Positions 7,751 through 16,373 of a stretch of DNA of 64,000 nt are shown here, piece after piece; position 1 is the stretch's first letter; each line of letters opens with the position of its first letter. The translations under genes were made by a program, and so were the position numbers. Origin of the DNA: Pseudomonas anguilliseptica (GTDB lineage: Bacteria > Pseudomonadota > Gammaproteobacteria > Pseudomonadales > Pseudomonadaceae); the NCBI RefSeq assembly GCF_900105355.1, contig NZ_FNSC01000001.1, forward strand, positions 2,914,001-2,978,000, read 5' to 3'. The notes beneath the pieces are model-generated. The model made no database searches and was not told the origin of the DNA. It was given only the letters and a program-made list of their open reading frames with translations.

Positions 7751-8526
7751 GCGGCCTGGCTTTCTTCCTCGCATAGTTCCGCGACTCCAAATAATGCCTG
7801 GCTGATCGCTTGCTGCGCCGCGCGGGCCAGTGCGTTGCGGTTCAGCTCGCTGCTGGCAATTGGTGGCAGCAGCTGGATCTGCACTTCGCTCAGCTCGCTG
7901 CTTAGCAGGCGCAGCAGATGCGAGAGCATGTCGTCGTCACCAATAAACGGTGCCACGCTACAGGGCTTGCCGTCGCGCAGGTAGCGGATGGCCACCGGCT
8001 GTACTGATACGCCGCTGTCGATCGCGCTACTCAGCAAGCGGCCGTGGAAGGTCCGCAGGCCCAGCCCATCGGTGGTGGTGCCTTCGGGGAAGATCAGCAG
8101 GTTACGCCCGCGTTGCAAGTGGTTGCCCAGCTGCTGGCTGAGCAGGCCGCTATCACCCGAACCCCGGCGAATAAACAGGGTGCCGGCCTTGTGCGCCAGC
8201 CAGCCGGCCACCGGCCAGGTGCGCACCTCAGCCTTGGACAGAAAGGACAGCGGAGTGAGCATGCCGAGCAGCGGAATATCAGTCCAGGACACATGGTTGC
8301 TGACCCACAGCATCGGCTGACGCGGCAGCTCGCCCCGTACCTGCAAGCGGAATGGCAGCGCCCCGGCCAGGCGCGCGAGAAACCAGCGGGTCAGGCGTTG
8401 GCGGGTTGGCATCAGGTCATGCCGCACCAGGCGTTCGAGCAGGGTGATGCCCGCCGCCAGCAGGGTGCCGAGGCTGATCACCAGTAGCAGGCGCGTCAGG
8501 CGCAGGTACAAACGCACCTTCTTCAT
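7747..8526 (-). CDS. olsA: Lyso-ornithine lipid O-acyltransferase
   Basis: A 259-residue PlsC-family acyltransferase. It has an N-terminal hydrophobic helix (LLLVISLGTLLAAGITLL), the catalytic NHVSWTD box (H-x4-D) and the acyl-acceptor box FPEGTTTDG. OlsA transfers an acyl chain to lyso-ornithine lipid at the inner membrane, giving phosphorus-free ornithine lipids. The PlsC fold alone cannot separate OlsA from phosphatidate-forming relatives; the call depends on the olsB gene directly upstream, the known Pseudomonas olsBA order. The ATG at 8526 (MKKVRLYLRL) is preferred over an upstream start because the alternative would read through the terminator-like hairpin at 8541-8580. Confidence 0.82.
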   Translation of the reverse strand: MKKVRLYLRLTRLLLVISLGTLLAAGITLLERLVRHDLMPTRQRLTRWFLARLAGALPFRLQVRGELPRQPMLWVSNHVSWTDIPLLGMLTPLSFLSKAEVRTWPVAGWLAHKAGTLFIRRGSGDSGLLSQQLGNHLQRGRNLLIFPEGTTTDGLGLRTFHGRLLSSAIDSGVSVQPVAIRYLRDGKPCSVAPFIGDDDMLSHLLRLLSSELSEVQIQLLPPIASSELNRNALARAAQQAISQALFGVAELCEEESQAA

Positions 8527-8540
8527 CGAACTCTCTCGCT

Positions 8541-8580
8541 GCAAAAACACAAACGCCGGCACTGTCTACAGAGTGCCGGC
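8541..8580 (-). terminator. Terminator-like hairpin between olsB and olsA
   Basis: GCCGGCACT (8555-8563) pairs perfectly with AGTGCCGGC (8572-8580). On the minus strand the hairpin is followed by GTTTGTGTTTTTG. It lies only 15-54 bases upstream of the olsA start, in the direction olsB to olsA, so it could reduce read-through into olsA. Confidence 0.6.
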
Positions 8581-8614
8581 GATTTGTGCAACTCTGCTCC
8601 GATCTGCTGTTAGT

Positions 8615-8728
8615 GTGTAGGTTGGGTTGAGAAGCGCAGCGACGAAGCCCAACAAGCGATGACCGGTGCACGTCGATGTCAGACGGACATCGTCCGTTGG
8701 GCATCGCTGCGCTCAGCCCAACCTACAC
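8615..8728. repeat. Dispersed palindromic element: two inverted copies of a GTGTAGGTTGGG unit
   Basis: GTGTAGGTTGGGTTGAG at 8615-8631, running on through about 8653, is mirrored by a second copy on the other strand ending at 8728. Each copy is itself a hairpin (GTTGGG...CCCAAC). Sequences of the form TGTAGGTTGGGTTGAGCG...CCCAAC are common non-coding repeats in gammaproteobacteria. The right copy overlaps the last two codons of olsB: the final Val and the TAG stop are the first six bases of the repeat unit. Confidence 0.75.
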
Positions 8729-9472
8729 GGCGGCCTTAAAGTGCCGGGCGTAGCGCGGGCATAGCTCGTCACGCTTGAGCAGGATAAACACGTCGGCGAC
8801 CTGGAAATCCTGATCCCAGCACGGCTCGCCGCAGATCTTCGCGCCCAGGCGCATATAGGCCTTGAGCAGCGGCGGCATTTCGGCGATCACGTTGCCCGGC
8901 ACATCCAGCGCCGGCAGCGGGGTTTTCGGTACGGCGCGCAAATGCTCGGTACATAGGTAGCGTTCACGCAGGCGCTGCATGATCGCCTGGGCCTGGATGC
9001 CACCGGCCTGCATGGAGATGCTCGCGCAACCCATCAGGTAGCGGTAAGCGCCTTGGTTGAGTACTTCGGCCAATTCGCCCCAGAGCACGGCGATGGTCGC
9101 GCCGTTGCGGTAGGCTGCGTCGACGCAGGTGCGGCCGATTTCCAGCACCGGCCCTTCAAGGTGCGGCAGGCCATGCAGGCTGAATTCTTCTTTGCTGTAG
9201 AAGCGCCCCAGGCTGGCGGCCGCGCGGTGGTCGAGCAGGCGGGTGGTGGCCACCAGCTCACCGCTGCCCAGGTCACGCACGCCGATGTGTTGGCAGTGAA
9301 TGTCGTAGTCATCCATGTCCAGGCCCAGTTCGGCACCCTTGAGCTTGGCATCGAATTCGGCGCTGAATACGCGAAAGCGCAGTGCCTGGGCTTCGCGCAG
9401 GGCGGCAGCGCCTTGCAAACGCTCGGCCTGCAGGCGGCGAGCGGGAGTAGCTTTAAGTGCCATCTGGGTCAT
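8723..9472 (-). CDS. olsB: L-ornithine N-alpha-acyltransferase
   Basis: A 249-residue GNAT-fold acyltransferase that puts a 3-hydroxyacyl chain from acyl-ACP onto ornithine, the first step of ornithine-lipid synthesis. Family segments are [16 protein letters not shown] near residue 30, the [12 protein letters not shown] strand, [22 protein letters not shown] near residue 120, and the C-terminal [26 protein letters not shown]. The ATG at 9472 (MTQMALK) is chosen because GGAGAT lies eight bases upstream and the length matches the family; longer in-frame starts exist up to 9598. The last codon and stop come from a dispersed repeat. The acyl-CoA-dehydrogenase-like gene diverges at 9621. Confidence 0.88.
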   Translation of the reverse strand: MTQMALKATPARRLQAERLQGAAALREAQALRFRVFSAEFDAKLKGAELGLDMDDYDIHCQHIGVRDLGSGELVATTRLLDHRAAASLGRFYSKEEFSLHGLPHLEGPVLEIGRTCVDAAYRNGATIAVLWGELAEVLNQGAYRYLMGCASISMQAGGIQAQAIMQRLRERYLCTEHLRAVPKTPLPALDVPGNVIAEMPPLLKAYMRLGAKICGEPCWDQDFQVADVFILLKRDELCPRYARHFKAAV

Positions 9473-9620
9473 GCCGTCATCTCCATTAGCCGGCTTTTTG
9501 CCTTGCAGCCGGTCGATCTTGTTGGGCAAGCTCAGGCTAGGTAGCGCTGGTGTCACCTCCATGAAGATTTGGTGATGCTTGTGTGACACTGATTTCAATC
9601 CCTAGAACAAGGAACAATGC

Positions 9621-10508
9621 ATGCCCTGGCAACAGCTGTTGAGTCCGCAAGCGCGTCTGCCGGTCACGGGGCTGGAGGAGTGGTATGCCAGCCTGCTCGA
9701 GCGCATCGGCAACCCAACGCCGTTTCAGCTGGCCCTGCTCGGTGGCCGGTTGGCCGCGACGCCGGGGCTGGCGTTTCTCTCCGGCTATCAAGGCGCGTTA
9801 CGCGCACTCTGGCCGGCCGCGCCCTGGACCTTGGGCGCGCTGTGTGTAACCGAGAATCGCAGTACCCGTCCGGTGGACATGAGTACGCGGATCGCCGCGC
9901 TGACCCTCAATGGCCGCAAGGATTTTGTTACCGCTGCCGATTCCGCCGACTGGTTGCTGGTGGCCGCCCGTGAGGAAACCGACGGCGCGCCGGTGCAGCT
10001 TGCGCTTGGGGTGGTGCGCAATGGCGCGCCGGGGGTGAAGATCGAGACACTGCCGGTATTGCCGCTGATGCCGGATGTCAGCCATGGCCGTCTGCATCTA
10101 CAAGGCGCGCATTGCGAGCGGCTGCCCGGTGACGGTTGGGATGCTTACGTAAAACCCTTCCGCACATTGGAAGACACCCATGTGTTGGCAGCGCTGACGG
10201 CCTGGCTGTTTGGCGTGGGGCAGGAGTCGGCCTGGCCGCAGGCCCTGCAGTTGCGCTTGCTTGGTCTGTTGGCCGGCTGCGCGGAAGTGGCTCGGCAATG
10301 CCCGAGTGCGGCGGGCAGTCATCTGCTGTTGGCCGGGCTGTTTGCTCAGTTCGACAGCCTGCGCAGTGATCTGGACAACGCCTTTGCTGCCGGCGATGCG
10401 CACTGGGCGCAGCTCTGGCAACGCGACAAAGGCCTGCTGGCGATTGCAGGCAGCGCGCGCAGCAAACGTTTGCACAAGGCACAGGCGGTGCTCGGCATCA
10501 ACCTTTAA
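9621..10508 (+). CDS. Acyl-CoA dehydrogenase-like protein
   Basis: A 295-residue protein resembling a shortened acyl-CoA dehydrogenase. A middle beta-domain stretch, LGALCVTENRSTRPVDMSTR, LNGRKDFVTAADSADWLLVAAR and LPVLPLMPDVSHGRLHL, follows the order of that family, and the C-terminal half is helical (EDTHVLAALTAWLFGVGQES). It is about 80-100 residues shorter than a typical dehydrogenase. The normal N-terminal helical bundle is reduced and no catalytic Glu is obvious, so enzymatic activity is uncertain. AAGGA precedes the ATG. It starts back-to-back with olsB, so a role in lipid or fatty-acid supply is possible but unproven. Confidence 0.65.
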   Translation: MPWQQLLSPQARLPVTGLEEWYASLLERIGNPTPFQLALLGGRLAATPGLAFLSGYQGALRALWPAAPWTLGALCVTENRSTRPVDMSTRIAALTLNGRKDFVTAADSADWLLVAAREETDGAPVQLALGVVRNGAPGVKIETLPVLPLMPDVSHGRLHLQGAHCERLPGDGWDAYVKPFRTLEDTHVLAALTAWLFGVGQESAWPQALQLRLLGLLAGCAEVARQCPSAAGSHLLLAGLFAQFDSLRSDLDNAFAAGDAHWAQLWQRDKGLLAIAGSARSKRLHKAQAVLGINL

Positions 10509-10527
10509 CTCGGCATGACGTGCCGGC

Positions 10528-10541
10528 TTGATCCAGATCAG
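10528..10541 (+). promoter_or_regulatory. ANR/FNR-like box
   Basis: TTGATCCAGATCAG matches the ANR/FNR consensus TTGAT-N4-ATCAA at nine of ten specified positions. It lies 55 bases upstream of the metallo-hydrolase start at 10596, a distance compatible with activation under low oxygen. Confidence 0.5.
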
Positions 10542-10595
10542 TAAGGCTGAGTTGCTGCGCCAGTAAGCTCGCGGGCTTTCGGGAGAGAGCCTGCC

Positions 10596-11381
10596 ATGCG
10601 ACGCGAGCCCATAATGCTGTTCGATAACGGCGAGCATCAATGCATGATGTTCGATGACCTGGTTAGCGGGGAGGGCGTGCAGTCCAACCAGTTTCTGATC
10701 ACCGACAACGAGCAGTACCTGCTGCTCGATCCGGGCGGTGACCTGACCTACACGCCGCTGTCACTGGAGCTGTCCAAGCACATTCCGGTACAGGACCTGA
10801 CTTACATCTTTGCCTCGCACCAGGACCCGGACATCATCGCCTCGCTGGATAAATGGCTGCTGCACACCCGCGCACGGGTGATCTGCTCCAAACTCTGGGC
10901 GCGCTTTCTGCCGCACCTGACGGCCAATTACCTGGCACTCAGTCGTGGCATCAACACCTTTGACCGGATTATCGCGCTGCCGGACCGTGGCCAATCCTTC
11001 AGCCTTGGCAAATGCACGCTCAAGGCGGTCCCGGCGCATTTTCTCCACTCGGTGGGCAACTTCCAGTTGTATGACCCAGTGAGCAGAATTCTGTTTTCCG
11101 GTGACATGGGCGCCTCGATGGTCGATGACGCACACCCGGTGACGGACTTCGTCAACCATGTGCCGAACATGCTCGGTTTTCACCGGCGCTACATGGCCGG
11201 CAACAAGGCCTGCCGTCTGTGGGCGGCGATGGTCCGCGAGATGGATGTGGCGATGATTGTGCCGCAGCACGGCCGACCCTTTGTCGGCGCAGAAATGATC
11301 AATGCCTTCCTCTACTGGATCGAGAACCTGGAGTGCGGCATGGATCTGATGGGGCCGGAGGATTACCGCCTACCGAAATAG
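10596..11381 (+). CDS. Metallo-beta-lactamase-fold protein, oxygen-binding di-iron (ODP) type
   Basis: A 261-residue cytosolic protein with the MBL metal ligands in altered form. The first motif is SHQDPDI in place of HxHxDH, followed by AHFLHSVGNF, FSGDMGAS and VPQHGRPF. An acidic residue in the first motif is typical of the flavodiiron-related ODP branch, in which a di-iron site binds or senses oxygen. No flavodoxin domain is attached. GGGAGAG sits eight bases before the ATG at 10596, so I use this start and not the ATG at 10614. The ANR-like box upstream fits an oxygen-related role. Partner proteins are not visible nearby. Confidence 0.8.
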   Translation: MRREPIMLFDNGEHQCMMFDDLVSGEGVQSNQFLITDNEQYLLLDPGGDLTYTPLSLELSKHIPVQDLTYIFASHQDPDIIASLDKWLLHTRARVICSKLWARFLPHLTANYLALSRGINTFDRIIALPDRGQSFSLGKCTLKAVPAHFLHSVGNFQLYDPVSRILFSGDMGASMVDDAHPVTDFVNHVPNMLGFHRRYMAGNKACRLWAAMVREMDVAMIVPQHGRPFVGAEMINAFLYWIENLECGMDLMGPEDYRLPK

Positions 11382-11504
11382 TGGCCTAAATAAATGCTGT
11401 GACTTTTCGCGCCGAATTGCCGGCTAAACCGGCGTGTTCGGCGCTATTTGTCGTCATCGGCAGCATGCTAGGGTGCCGCCTTCGATCCCAGCAGAGGCGG
11501 CTCC

Positions 11505-12629
11505 ATGTCCTTCACTCCCTTTCCCGCGCGGCGGCTGATGTTGGCGTGCGTCTTCGCTCTGGGCTGCGCTACGGCGCAGGCCGAGAACTGGCCTGGCAGC
11601 GACTGGGACAGTCAGCTGGCTGCGCCGAGCGCCGCCCTCAGCGAGCTGGAAAGCTACGCCTTTCCCGACCGCGATGACGCCACCCGCAAAGGCGTACGCA
11701 CTGATGCCCTGCTGGTGATCCGCGATGGCCAGGTGGTCTATGAGCGCTATGCCGCACCGACCACTGCCGCCACGCCACACCTGACCTGGTCGATGGCCAA
11801 GAGCCTGTTGGCTACTACTATAGGCGTGGCCTACGGCCAGGGCCGCTTCCGTCTGGATGCGCCGGTAGCCGATTACTACCCGCCGTTTGCTGCACACCCG
11901 CAGGTCAAGGTTGGCCACTTGCTCAACTGGGCCTCGGGCCTGGACTGGCAGGAAGATTATGAATACGCGCCACTGAAGTCCTCGGTGGTGGCGATGCTCT
12001 ACACCCGTGGTCGCAGTGATATGGCGGCGTTTACCGCGGCGCATAGCGCCGATGCTGAACCGGGGGCGCGCTTCCGCTATTCCAGCGGCGATACCAACGT
12101 GCTGGCCGCCGCCTTGAAGAACATGGTGGGCGAGGCGGCTTACGCTGATTACCCCTGGACCGCACTGTTCGATCCGCTGGGGATCACCACCGCAGTCTGG
12201 GAGCGCGATGCCGCCGGCACCTTTGTCGGTTCCTCATACGTCTACATGAGCGCTCGTGACCTGGCTCGTGTCGGCCTGCTGATGCAGCGCGATGGCCGTT
12301 GGGGCGAGCAGCAGTTGTTGCCCAAGGCCTGGGTCGACTTCAATCGCACGCCGTTTGCCAGCTACCAACCGCAGGCCGAAAAGCCGGGTGAGGCAGTGCC
12401 CGGCGGCCAGTGGTGGCTGAACGCGGCGGTAGCCGGTGCGAGCAGGCCGTGGCCGGATGCGCCGGAAGACACCCTGGTGGCGTCCGGGCACTGGGGGCAG
12501 GGGTTGTATGTGATTGCCAGCGAAAACTTGGTGATCGTGCGTTACGCCGATGACCGCGATGGCAGCTTTGATCGCAACTATTTTCTCAAGCTGGTTCTTG
12601 CTGCGTTGGCCGATGAGGTGCAGCCATGA
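11505..12629 (+). CDS. Exported serine hydrolase of the beta-lactamase (class C/EstB) family
   Basis: A 374-residue protein with a signal peptide (residues 1 to about 26, ending ATAQA). Catalytic landmarks are SMAK (Ser96-x-x-Lys99), the Tyr motif YSS (Tyr192) in RYSSGDTNVL, and a C-terminal SGHWGQG segment where KTG would be in true beta-lactamases. That combination fits periplasmic esterases or peptidases and not AmpC; the annotation beta-lactamase would describe the fold only. Its stop overlaps the start of the next gene in ATGA (12626-12629), so the two are probably translated together. Confidence 0.85.
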   Translation: MSFTPFPARRLMLACVFALGCATAQAENWPGSDWDSQLAAPSAALSELESYAFPDRDDATRKGVRTDALLVIRDGQVVYERYAAPTTAATPHLTWSMAKSLLATTIGVAYGQGRFRLDAPVADYYPPFAAHPQVKVGHLLNWASGLDWQEDYEYAPLKSSVVAMLYTRGRSDMAAFTAAHSADAEPGARFRYSSGDTNVLAAALKNMVGEAAYADYPWTALFDPLGITTAVWERDAAGTFVGSSYVYMSARDLARVGLLMQRDGRWGEQQLLPKAWVDFNRTPFASYQPQAEKPGEAVPGGQWWLNAAVAGASRPWPDAPEDTLVASGHWGQGLYVIASENLVIVRYADDRDGSFDRNYFLKLVLAALADEVQP

Positions 12630-12958
12630 TCCGTCGTCGTCCGTTCAGCAGCCTGTTGTTGCTGATTGTGATGCTGCTCGCCGCCCTGGCCTGGCAGAAT
12701 CGCGTACACCTGCAAGCCTTCCCAGGCATCATCGGCGCTTACTCGGCCAAGGAATATTGTTCGTGCCGCTATGTGGCGAACAACCCGGCCGACTACTGCG
12801 AAGCGTATGTGGCGCAGTATGTTTCGCTCTCCGGCTTCTTCGATGATCAAGCCAACAAGCGCGTGACCGCGCGCGGCCTGGGCAGCACCCAGAGCGCGCA
12901 GTGGCTGGGCCCGCGTCAGGGCTGTCAGCTATTACCACAGGCCGCGCCGCTGCCGTAA
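12626..12958 (+). CDS. Small anchored, cysteine-containing hypothetical protein
   Basis: A 110-residue protein starting in the ATGA overlap with the serine hydrolase, implying translational coupling. An N-terminal hydrophobic helix (SSLLLLIVMLLAALAWQ, residues about 8-24) works as an anchor or uncleaved signal. The exported part has a Cys cluster, EYCSCRYVANNPADYC, plus one further Cys near the C-terminus (GCQLLP). Four extracytoplasmic cysteines suggest disulfides. I do not recognise the family. The tight coupling points to a partner, inhibitor or chaperone role for the hydrolase, but that is inference only. Confidence 0.7.
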   Translation: MIRRRPFSSLLLLIVMLLAALAWQNRVHLQAFPGIIGAYSAKEYCSCRYVANNPADYCEAYVAQYVSLSGFFDDQANKRVTARGLGSTQSAQWLGPRQGCQLLPQAAPLP

Positions 12959-13080
12959 CAGGGCTGCGTCTGGCTGATCGCTCGGCAGGGTTTGCAAGGC
13001 CCTGCCGGGCGGCTATGGTGGCGACTCCATTTCCCATGCGTGAGCCGCAATGCGCAGAGTCAACCGCCGCGTGAACGGTC

Positions 13081-14238
13081 ATGCCGCATAACGTCTTTCC
13101 CTGGCGACGCGGTAATGCACTGACCTTGCTGATCGATGGGCCGCAGTTCTTTGTGCAGATGCTGGCGCGCATCGACGTCGCGCAGCGGCAGGTCGAACTG
13201 GAACTCTATCTGGTGGAAAGCGGAACCTGCGGGCGCGCCTTGCTGGCGTCGTTGTGCGCGGCTGCCCAGCGTGGCGTCGTGGTGCGTTGTCTGCTGGATG
13301 CCTTTGGTGCGCAGGGTTTGCATGCCGCGGATCGGCAGATGCTGCAGGCCGCCGGCGTGCAGGTGCAGTGGTACAACCCACTGCGCTGGAAGCATGGTGT
13401 ACGCAACTTTCATCGTGATCACCGCAAGCTTCTACTGGTCGATGGGCAATTTGCCTTTGTCGGCGGTACTGGCGCGACCGATGAATTCTGGCAGCCGGAG
13501 CAAGACAGCAGCCTTTGGCATGAGGTTATGGTGGAAATCAGCGGGCCGCTGGTGGCCGACTGGCAGCAGCTGTTTGAACGCCAGTGGCAGGCGAGTCAGG
13601 CCTGGATTGCCTGGCGACCGCGTATGCCTCTGCGCCTGAAAAACCTGCCGGCATTGCCTGCACTGGGCCAGGGCTTGGGCCGTGTGGCCTTTGCCGATGC
13701 TTCGCAGTATCGCGACATCCTGCTTTCGCTGGTGCGCGCACTGCGCGGCTCCAAGCAGCGCATCTGGCTGGCAACGCCCTATTTTCTGCCGACCTGGCGC
13801 GTGCGTCGCACCCTGCGTCAAGCCGCCAGGCGTGGCGTCGAGGTGCATCTGTTGCTGGCCGGCCAGAATACCGATCATCCGCCGGTGCGCTTTGCTGGCC
13901 AGCGCTACTACGCCAGCCTGCTCAAGGCCGGGGTACGCATCTTCGAGTATCAGCCGCGCTTTCTGCACCTGAAGATGGTGTTGGTGGATGACTGGGTCAG
14001 CGTCGGTTCCTGCAACTTCGACCACTGGAACCTGCGCTTCAACCTGGACGCCAACCTCGAAGCGCTGGACCCGCAGTTTACCGCCAGCGTGGCGGCAAGC
14101 TTTCAGGCGGACTTTGCCGATAGCCAGGAAATCACCCTGGCCGATTGGCGCGCGCGGCCCTGGTGGCGGCGCGTGCAGCAATCCATCTGGGGCGCGCTGG
14201 ATCAGTTGCTGGTCAACCTGCTCGATCGTCGCCGCTGA
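13081..14238 (+). CDS. Phospholipase D-family protein, cardiolipin synthase-like
   Basis: A 385-residue protein with two HKD catalytic motifs, His114-x-Lys116-x4-Asp121 in HRKLLLVD and His296-x-Lys298-x4-Asp303 in HLKMVLVD. Each is followed by the usual glycine/serine element (FVGGTGATD and VGSCNFDHWN). The N-terminal GNALTLLIDGPQFFVQML is typical of the ClsB/ClsC type without N-terminal transmembrane helices. These enzymes make cardiolipin from phosphatidylglycerol (or with phosphatidylethanolamine) at the inner membrane. The start at 13081 has only a weak ribosome binding site, but the N-terminus is in register with the family. The gene stands alone between the small anchored protein and the lipoprotein. 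Confidence 0.85.
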   Translation: MPHNVFPWRRGNALTLLIDGPQFFVQMLARIDVAQRQVELELYLVESGTCGRALLASLCAAAQRGVVVRCLLDAFGAQGLHAADRQMLQAAGVQVQWYNPLRWKHGVRNFHRDHRKLLLVDGQFAFVGGTGATDEFWQPEQDSSLWHEVMVEISGPLVADWQQLFERQWQASQAWIAWRPRMPLRLKNLPALPALGQGLGRVAFADASQYRDILLSLVRALRGSKQRIWLATPYFLPTWRVRRTLRQAARRGVEVHLLLAGQNTDHPPVRFAGQRYYASLLKAGVRIFEYQPRFLHLKMVLVDDWVSVGSCNFDHWNLRFNLDANLEALDPQFTASVAASFQADFADSQEITLADWRARPWWRRVQQSIWGALDQLLVNLLDRRR

Positions 14239-14328
14239 CCCGCACTTGTTCGGCCCGCACTTTTGTCTGGTGTGGGGCGAGCAGGGCGCGGCTATGCTCG
14301 GCACATAACTCAAATAAGGATGCTGTCG

Positions 14329-14940
14329 ATGCATGGTCTGCCCTGGCTTGCAGTGCTGTTGTTGGTCGCCTTGAGTGGTTGCTCGACCCCAGGGGCATTT
14401 TTTGGGGAGACCGAGGGCGAAGCGTTTCGTGAGCACGTGCTCAGTGATGACAACCACGCGCTGGTTTACCTGTACCGCCCACAAAGCGACTGGGCAGACC
14501 AGGAGCTGGAAGCGCCTGCGCTGTTTCTGAACAACGCGCGCATCGGCAGCCTGCCGAGCAATGCCTATATGGTGCTGGAGTTCGATATCGCCAGTTACCA
14601 GCTGGAGATGCGTCGGCCGCTGTTTGGCACGCACTGGACCTTCTTCGCTGACGGCCCGCTGGACTTCACCCTGATCAGCAGCTTCACCCTGGATGCTGAA
14701 GCTGGTGGTATCTACTACCTGCGCTATGACGAGCTCAACCCGCCGCCAGTCAATGAGCAGGCGTCCAGCCAGGGCGATGGTCCGCTGCAACTGGTATCCA
14801 AGGCGGTGGCGGACGCGGAAATCGGTGCCACCCGGGAGATTCAGCCTTTCGAACGGATTGCCGCCAGTGGCGAAACCGAGCGCATGCAGCGCAGCTTCTG
14901 GCGCAAGGTTGGCAAGTCGCTGGACAAAATCGGCATCTAA
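14329..14940 (+). CDS. DUF2846-like lipoprotein
   Basis: A 203-residue lipoprotein. The signal peptide MHGLPWLAVLLLVALSGC ends in a lipobox (LSGC) with the modified Cys at residue 18. The mature part begins with LVYLYRPQSDWADQELEAPALFLNN and IGSLPSNAYMVLEF, typical of DUF2846 beta-rich lipoproteins of unknown function. The second of two in-frame ATGs (14329) is chosen because AAGGA is nine bases upstream of it and it gives a normal signal peptide; the first ATG at 14320 touches the Shine-Dalgarno sequence. A bidirectional terminator follows. Confidence 0.8.
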   Translation: MHGLPWLAVLLLVALSGCSTPGAFFGETEGEAFREHVLSDDNHALVYLYRPQSDWADQELEAPALFLNNARIGSLPSNAYMVLEFDIASYQLEMRRPLFGTHWTFFADGPLDFTLISSFTLDAEAGGIYYLRYDELNPPPVNEQASSQGDGPLQLVSKAVADAEIGATREIQPFERIAASGETERMQRSFWRKVGKSLDKIGI

Positions 14941-14945
14941 AACGC

Positions 14946-14972
14946 AACGGGCCAGCGCAAGGCTGGCCCGTT
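14946..14972. terminator. Hairpin between convergent genes
   Basis: AACGGGCCAGC (14946-14956) pairs with GCTGGCCCGTT (14962-14972). It lies between the lipoprotein and thiolase stops. The T-run is short on both sides, so efficiency is uncertain. Confidence 0.65.
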
Positions 14973-15015
14973 ACTGCGGCTTTAACATGGCCATTGCGGC
15001 CATGCATCGATCCTT

Positions 15016-16191
15016 TTAAATCAGCTCAACCGCTACAGCAGTGGCCTCGCCGCCACCGATGCACAACGAGGCGATGCCGCGTTTGCCGCCGGTGTTTTTC
15101 AGTGCGTTGATCAGGGTCAGGATGATTCGCGAGCCGGTGGAGCCGACCGGGTGGCCTTGGGCGCAGGCGCCGCCGTAGACGTTGACCTTGGCGTGATCCA
15201 GGCCGTGCTCACGGATGGCCAGCATGGTGACCATGGCGAAGGCTTCGTTGATCTCGTACAGGTCAACGTCAGCCTTGTCCCAACCGGTTTTTTTCAGCAG
15301 GTTAGTGATCGAGCCAATCGGCGCGATGGTGAACTCGCTTGGGTCCTGGCTCTGGGTGGCGTGGGCGACAATCTTCGCCAGTGGCTTGAGGCCACGCTTG
15401 GCGGCTTCTTCGGCAGTCATCAGCAGCAGCGCCGAGGCGCCGTCGGAGATCGAGCTGGCGTTGGCCGCCGTGATGCTGCCGTCCTTGCGGAAGGCCGGCT
15501 TCAGACCTGGAATTTTCTCCAGGTTGGCGTTCAGCGGCTGTTCGTCATCCTTGACCACGACATCGTCCTTGCGGCCGCTGACGGTGATCGGGACGATTTC
15601 CGCATCCAGCGCACCGCTGGCGATGGCGGCTTGGACTCGTTTCAGCGACTCGATGGCGTAGGCGTCCATCTGCTCACGGGTGATGCCGTACTGGTCAGCG
15701 GTTTCTTGGGCGAAGGAGCCCATCAGGCGGCCGGTGCGCGCATCTTCCAGGCCGTCGAGGAACATGTGGTCCTTGATCTCGCCGTGGCCCATGCGCAGGC
15801 CCGCGCGGGCCTTGGTCATGATGTAGGGCGCGTTGGACATGCTCTCCATGCCACCGGCAATCATCACGTTATTGCTGCCGGCCTTGAGCGAATCAAACGC
15901 CATCATCACCGCTTTCATACCCGAACCGCAGAGCTTGTTGATCGTGGTGCAACCGGTAGCAGCGGGCAGGCCGGCGTTCAGCGACGCCTGGCGGGCCGGG
16001 CCCTGTTTGAGGCCGGCAGGCAGCACGCAGCCCATGATCACTTCCTGTACGTCGGCAGGGGCAATACCGGAGCGCTCAACTGCCGCGCGAATGGCGGCCG
16101 CACCCAGGTCAACCGCGGCAATGCTCGACAGGCTGCCTTGAAAACCACCCATCGGCGTACGTGCGCCGCTGACGATGACGATATCGGACAT
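15016..16191 (-). CDS. Acetyl-CoA acyltransferase (thiolase)
   Basis: A 391-residue thiolase of the AtoB/PhaA type, interconverting acetyl-CoA and acetoacetyl-CoA or a longer 3-ketoacyl-CoA. The nucleophile is Cys88 in NKLCGSGMKAV, the second motif His347 in GHPVGSTGSR, and the third Cys377 in LCIGGGEA. All three are intact and correctly spaced, and the length is normal. The ATG at 16191 (MSDIVIVSGARTP) gives the family N-terminus. It diverges from a fatty-acid-CoA ligase at 16374, with a shared 182-base control region. The pair and the following DUF1302/DUF1329 genes suggest uptake and breakdown of a lipid-like or alkyl substrate. Confidence 0.92.
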   Translation of the reverse strand: MSDIVIVSGARTPMGGFQGSLSSIAAVDLGAAAIRAAVERSGIAPADVQEVIMGCVLPAGLKQGPARQASLNAGLPAATGCTTINKLCGSGMKAVMMAFDSLKAGSNNVMIAGGMESMSNAPYIMTKARAGLRMGHGEIKDHMFLDGLEDARTGRLMGSFAQETADQYGITREQMDAYAIESLKRVQAAIASGALDAEIVPITVSGRKDDVVVKDDEQPLNANLEKIPGLKPAFRKDGSITAANASSISDGASALLLMTAEEAAKRGLKPLAKIVAHATQSQDPSEFTIAPIGSITNLLKKTGWDKADVDLYEINEAFAMVTMLAIREHGLDHAKVNVYGGACAQGHPVGSTGSRIILTLINALKNTGGKRGIASLCIGGGEATAVAVELI

Positions 16192-16373
16192 CAGAAAATT
16201 CCTCGTTTTTGTAGTAGATCGTGGGCCAAACACATCGGATGCGAGCCACCGATTCTACTGCGTGACTAAAAATGCCCAAAGAGTCACACGAAAAATCATT
16301 CTTTGGGCTGATTTGATCCGGCGGCGGGGGCTCTAGATTGGCCGCACTGAAAAAACCAACAATAGGTACCGCC

